A stretch of DNA of 7,149 bases from Parcubacteria group bacterium CG11_big_fil_rev_8_21_14_0_20_39_14 (GTDB lineage Bacteria; Patescibacteriota; Minisyncoccia; Minisyncoccales; GCA-002787255), in NCBI GenBank assembly GCA_002787255.1, contig PCWD01000019.1, positions 1,875-9,023 of the forward strand, given 5' to 3'. Positions within the stretch are counted from its first letter, which is position 1. Each line of letters starts with the position of its first letter. This document shows, one piece after another, positions 5,589-7,149 of the stretch. The position numbers and the translations under genes are program-made. Below the pieces are notes generated by a model. The model searched no databases, had not been told where the DNA came from, and was given only the letters and a program-made list of their open reading frames with translations.

Positions 5589-5665
5589 GCATTTTTAAAA
5601 TTCAAACTTCCACTTTTAAAAAATTTGGTTTATATTTAATAGATTCGGTTCCTTAAAAATTTCAT

Positions 5666-5670
5666 AGGAG
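5666..5670 (+). promoter_or_regulatory. Shine-Dalgarno that supports the TTG start of the MATE gene
   Basis: AGGAG is followed by seven bases and TTG at 5678-5680. The 89-base gap before it (5589-5677) is AT-rich with a possible -10 (TATATT, 5631-5636) but no clear -35. Confidence 0.75.
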
Positions 5671-5677
5671 TCAAGAA

Positions 5678-7063
5678 TTGAACATCACCAAAATCTTTAA
5701 GGAGAGAGATCCCACCCAGGGGAGTATTATAAAGAATATTTTAGGAATAACTAGCACTTTCTGGCCCAATAGCGCTTATTATATTCTTTTTACCTGTTTA
5801 AATCTGTTATGGGTTTCAAAACTTGGGCCCCAAGCGATTGCAGCCGTAGCCATTGGTGGAGCAGCTTTTATGTTTTTGATGATGCCGGTTCAGGGTCTGG
5901 CGACTTCAGCCGCAGTAATAATTGGTCAGTTTGCCGGCCAACAAGATAAAAATGGTCTGGAAAAATTGGTAAAAGAATTATTGGCTACTGGTTGGTGTCT
6001 TGCCATAATACTTGCTCTTTTTGGATATTTTCTCGCCCCGACACTACTTAAGCTTATTGGAGCAGAGCCAGAAGTTCTTTCTCTGGCAACAACTTATTTA
6101 AGAATACAAGCAATCGGAGGAATTATTACTTTTTCCTTCTGGATAATTAATGGAATGGTTCGGGCAGCAAGAGGCATGAGGATTATAATGAAGGTTATGG
6201 CTTCAATGATAACCCTGCAAATAATCTTTGATTACCTGCTTATCCTTGGCCATTTGGGCTTTCCCAGACTGGGGGTGGCGGGAGCTTCCTTATCTGCTGT
6301 TTTGTCTGCTGGAGCAGGAGCTTTAATGGGATATTTGGCGCTAGCTAAAGGAAAATCTTTGATTAAGATAGATTTTAAGAATTGGCAAGATTTTAGAATT
6401 AGATTTAAAACCCTAAAAGAGATTATTGGAATTGGAGGATTTAATACCCTTGAAGGGATTTCTCTTGCGATTGGCAGGATGGTGATGCTGGGGATTGTTG
6501 CTCCATTCGGCACTTTTGCTCTGGCTGCCTACGAGATCGGTCAGAGGCTTTTGAGAATAACTGCAATGTTTGTTTCTGATTTGGGACAGACTACTCTATA
6601 TGCTGTATCTAATAATCTTGGGGCCGGATATACAAAAAGAGCAGAAAACTATGGCTGGGACGCTAATATATTGGCCCTCTTTTTTATGGGAATTCCAGCT
6701 ATTTTGTTTTTTATTTTTGCGCCTCAAGTTATCGGCATCTTCACCCAGTATCCCGAGACATTACAAATTGGCATTAGCTATTTAAGAATAACCACCTGTT
6801 TGGGCTTGGGTTATATCTTTTATGGAGCAGGATTAATTTTAGAGAAAGCATTTGCCGGAGCAAAGGATACCCGAACCCCTTTTATAGTTTATTTATTCAC
6901 CATAGGATTACAAATCGGCTTGGCCCTAATTTTGCCTCAAGTTTGGGGATTGGGAGTTTCAGGAATATGGTGGGCAATTCTTATTGCCGCAATTTTTAAC
7001 GGTTCAATTTTAGCAATTTTATTTAAAAAAGGAATTTGGAGAAAAGAAAAAAAGACTGCATAA
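5678..7063 (+). CDS. MATE family efflux transporter
   Basis: The 461-residue product is an integral membrane protein with about 12 hydrophobic segments, the standard size and topology for the multidrug and toxic compound extrusion family. Family-like sequences occur at matching places in the two halves: GQFAGQQD (83-90) after helix 2, an RAARGMRIIMKV segment at 162-173 and the equivalent GAKDTRTPFIV at 394-404 in the second half, then GLGVSGIWWAI at 424-434 near the end. Such proteins export cationic compounds, or lipid-linked molecules in related branches, in exchange for Na+ or H+; the substrate is not readable here. The TTG start is supported by AGGAG seven bases upstream and a natural lead-in helix. 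The gene is followed by a terminator that includes its stop codon. Membership is firm; NorM- versus DinF-type assignment is not attempted. Confidence 0.93.
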   Translation: MNITKIFKERDPTQGSIIKNILGITSTFWPNSAYYILFTCLNLLWVSKLGPQAIAAVAIGGAAFMFLMMPVQGLATSAAVIIGQFAGQQDKNGLEKLVKELLATGWCLAIILALFGYFLAPTLLKLIGAEPEVLSLATTYLRIQAIGGIITFSFWIINGMVRAARGMRIIMKVMASMITLQIIFDYLLILGHLGFPRLGVAGASLSAVLSAGAGALMGYLALAKGKSLIKIDFKNWQDFRIRFKTLKEIIGIGGFNTLEGISLAIGRMVMLGIVAPFGTFALAAYEIGQRLLRITAMFVSDLGQTTLYAVSNNLGAGYTKRAENYGWDANILALFFMGIPAILFFIFAPQVIGIFTQYPETLQIGISYLRITTCLGLGYIFYGAGLILEKAFAGAKDTRTPFIVYLFTIGLQIGLALILPQVWGLGVSGIWWAILIAAIFNGSILAILFKKGIWRKEKKTA

Positions 7064-7083
7064 ATGTAGTCTTTTCTTTTTTT
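7051..7083 (+). terminator. Intrinsic terminator containing the MATE stop codon
   Basis: Arms 7051-7060 and 7065-7074 pair over ten positions with one G-T pair, around loop TAAA, and are followed by a T-rich tract to 7083. The TAA stop (7061-7063) forms the loop itself. Confidence 0.85.
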
Positions 7084-7100
7084 GAAATTTCAATAAAGAT

Positions 7101-7149
7101 AGCGCGTAATAATTTTCGCGTGGTTTTTACGTAGGCGGCTTCGCCGAAC
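7101..7149. repeat. GC-rich hairpin and CGCG-containing repeats at the right edge
   Basis: GGCG (7134-7137) and CGCC (7142-7145) form a hairpin around GCTT, preceded by GTAG. GCGCG at 7102-7106 and CGCG at 7117-7120 are spaced about 15 bases apart. The GTAGGCGG run is the reverse complement of a sequence type close to CGCCTACGGCGG in the archease insert, so it may be the start of a related element cut by the window edge. No gene is visible from 7064 to the end. Confidence 0.45.

Noticed and set aside
6232..6513. Minus-strand open frame of 93 codons within the MATE gene
   Set aside because: It is a mirror of a strongly conserved membrane protein and shows no family motif.

Overview
The window looks like a piece of a Patescibacteria (CPR; Parcubacteria-like) chromosome. 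This is inferred from composition and gene style rather than from a marker gene. It is AT-rich, every gene lies on the + strand with short spacers, ATG, GTG and TTG starts are mixed, only about half the genes have a clear Shine-Dalgarno (SD) sequence, and GC-rich palindromes and short tandem repeats sit between and inside genes. TGA works as a stop in three genes (ends at 150, 1525 and 5035), so the UGA=Gly code of Gracilibacteria/Absconditabacteria does not apply.

Layout. Positions 1-150 are the C-terminal end of an unrecognised gene. Positions 151-508 contain no gene but hold three stacked inverted-repeat structures: an AT-rich hairpin (155-240), a 114-bp inverted repeat enclosing six copies of TCAGCG/CGCTGA (251-364), and a strong terminator (391-429). 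A four-gene run follows: yvcK (509-1525), an MFS/UNC93-like permease overlapping it by 4 bp (1522-2667), a GlmU-like nucleotidyltransferase plus left-handed beta-helix protein (2713-3963), and a metallo-beta-lactamase-fold hydrolase whose best start is GTG 4010 (to 5035). A terminator whose hairpin contains the hydrolase stop codon closes that unit. Next is an archease gene (5076-5588) carrying a 99-bp GC-rich palindromic element inserted in frame, then a MATE family exporter (TTG start 5678, to 7063), whose terminator again contains the stop codon. The last bases hold another GC-rich hairpin.

How the genes may work together. YvcK proteins bind UDP-GlcNAc and link central metabolism to the cell envelope. 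The GlmU-like protein two genes downstream has the fold that makes UDP-sugars, with an acetyltransferase-type His in its beta-helix. A shared theme of amino-sugar nucleotide and envelope metabolism is plausible but inferred. The permease and hydrolase cannot be assigned substrates. Archease normally assists the RNA ligase RtcB, which is not in the window. No phage, CRISPR or defence system is visible. The most unusual content is the repeat biology: the in-frame element in archease and the helically spaced hexamer array upstream of yvcK.
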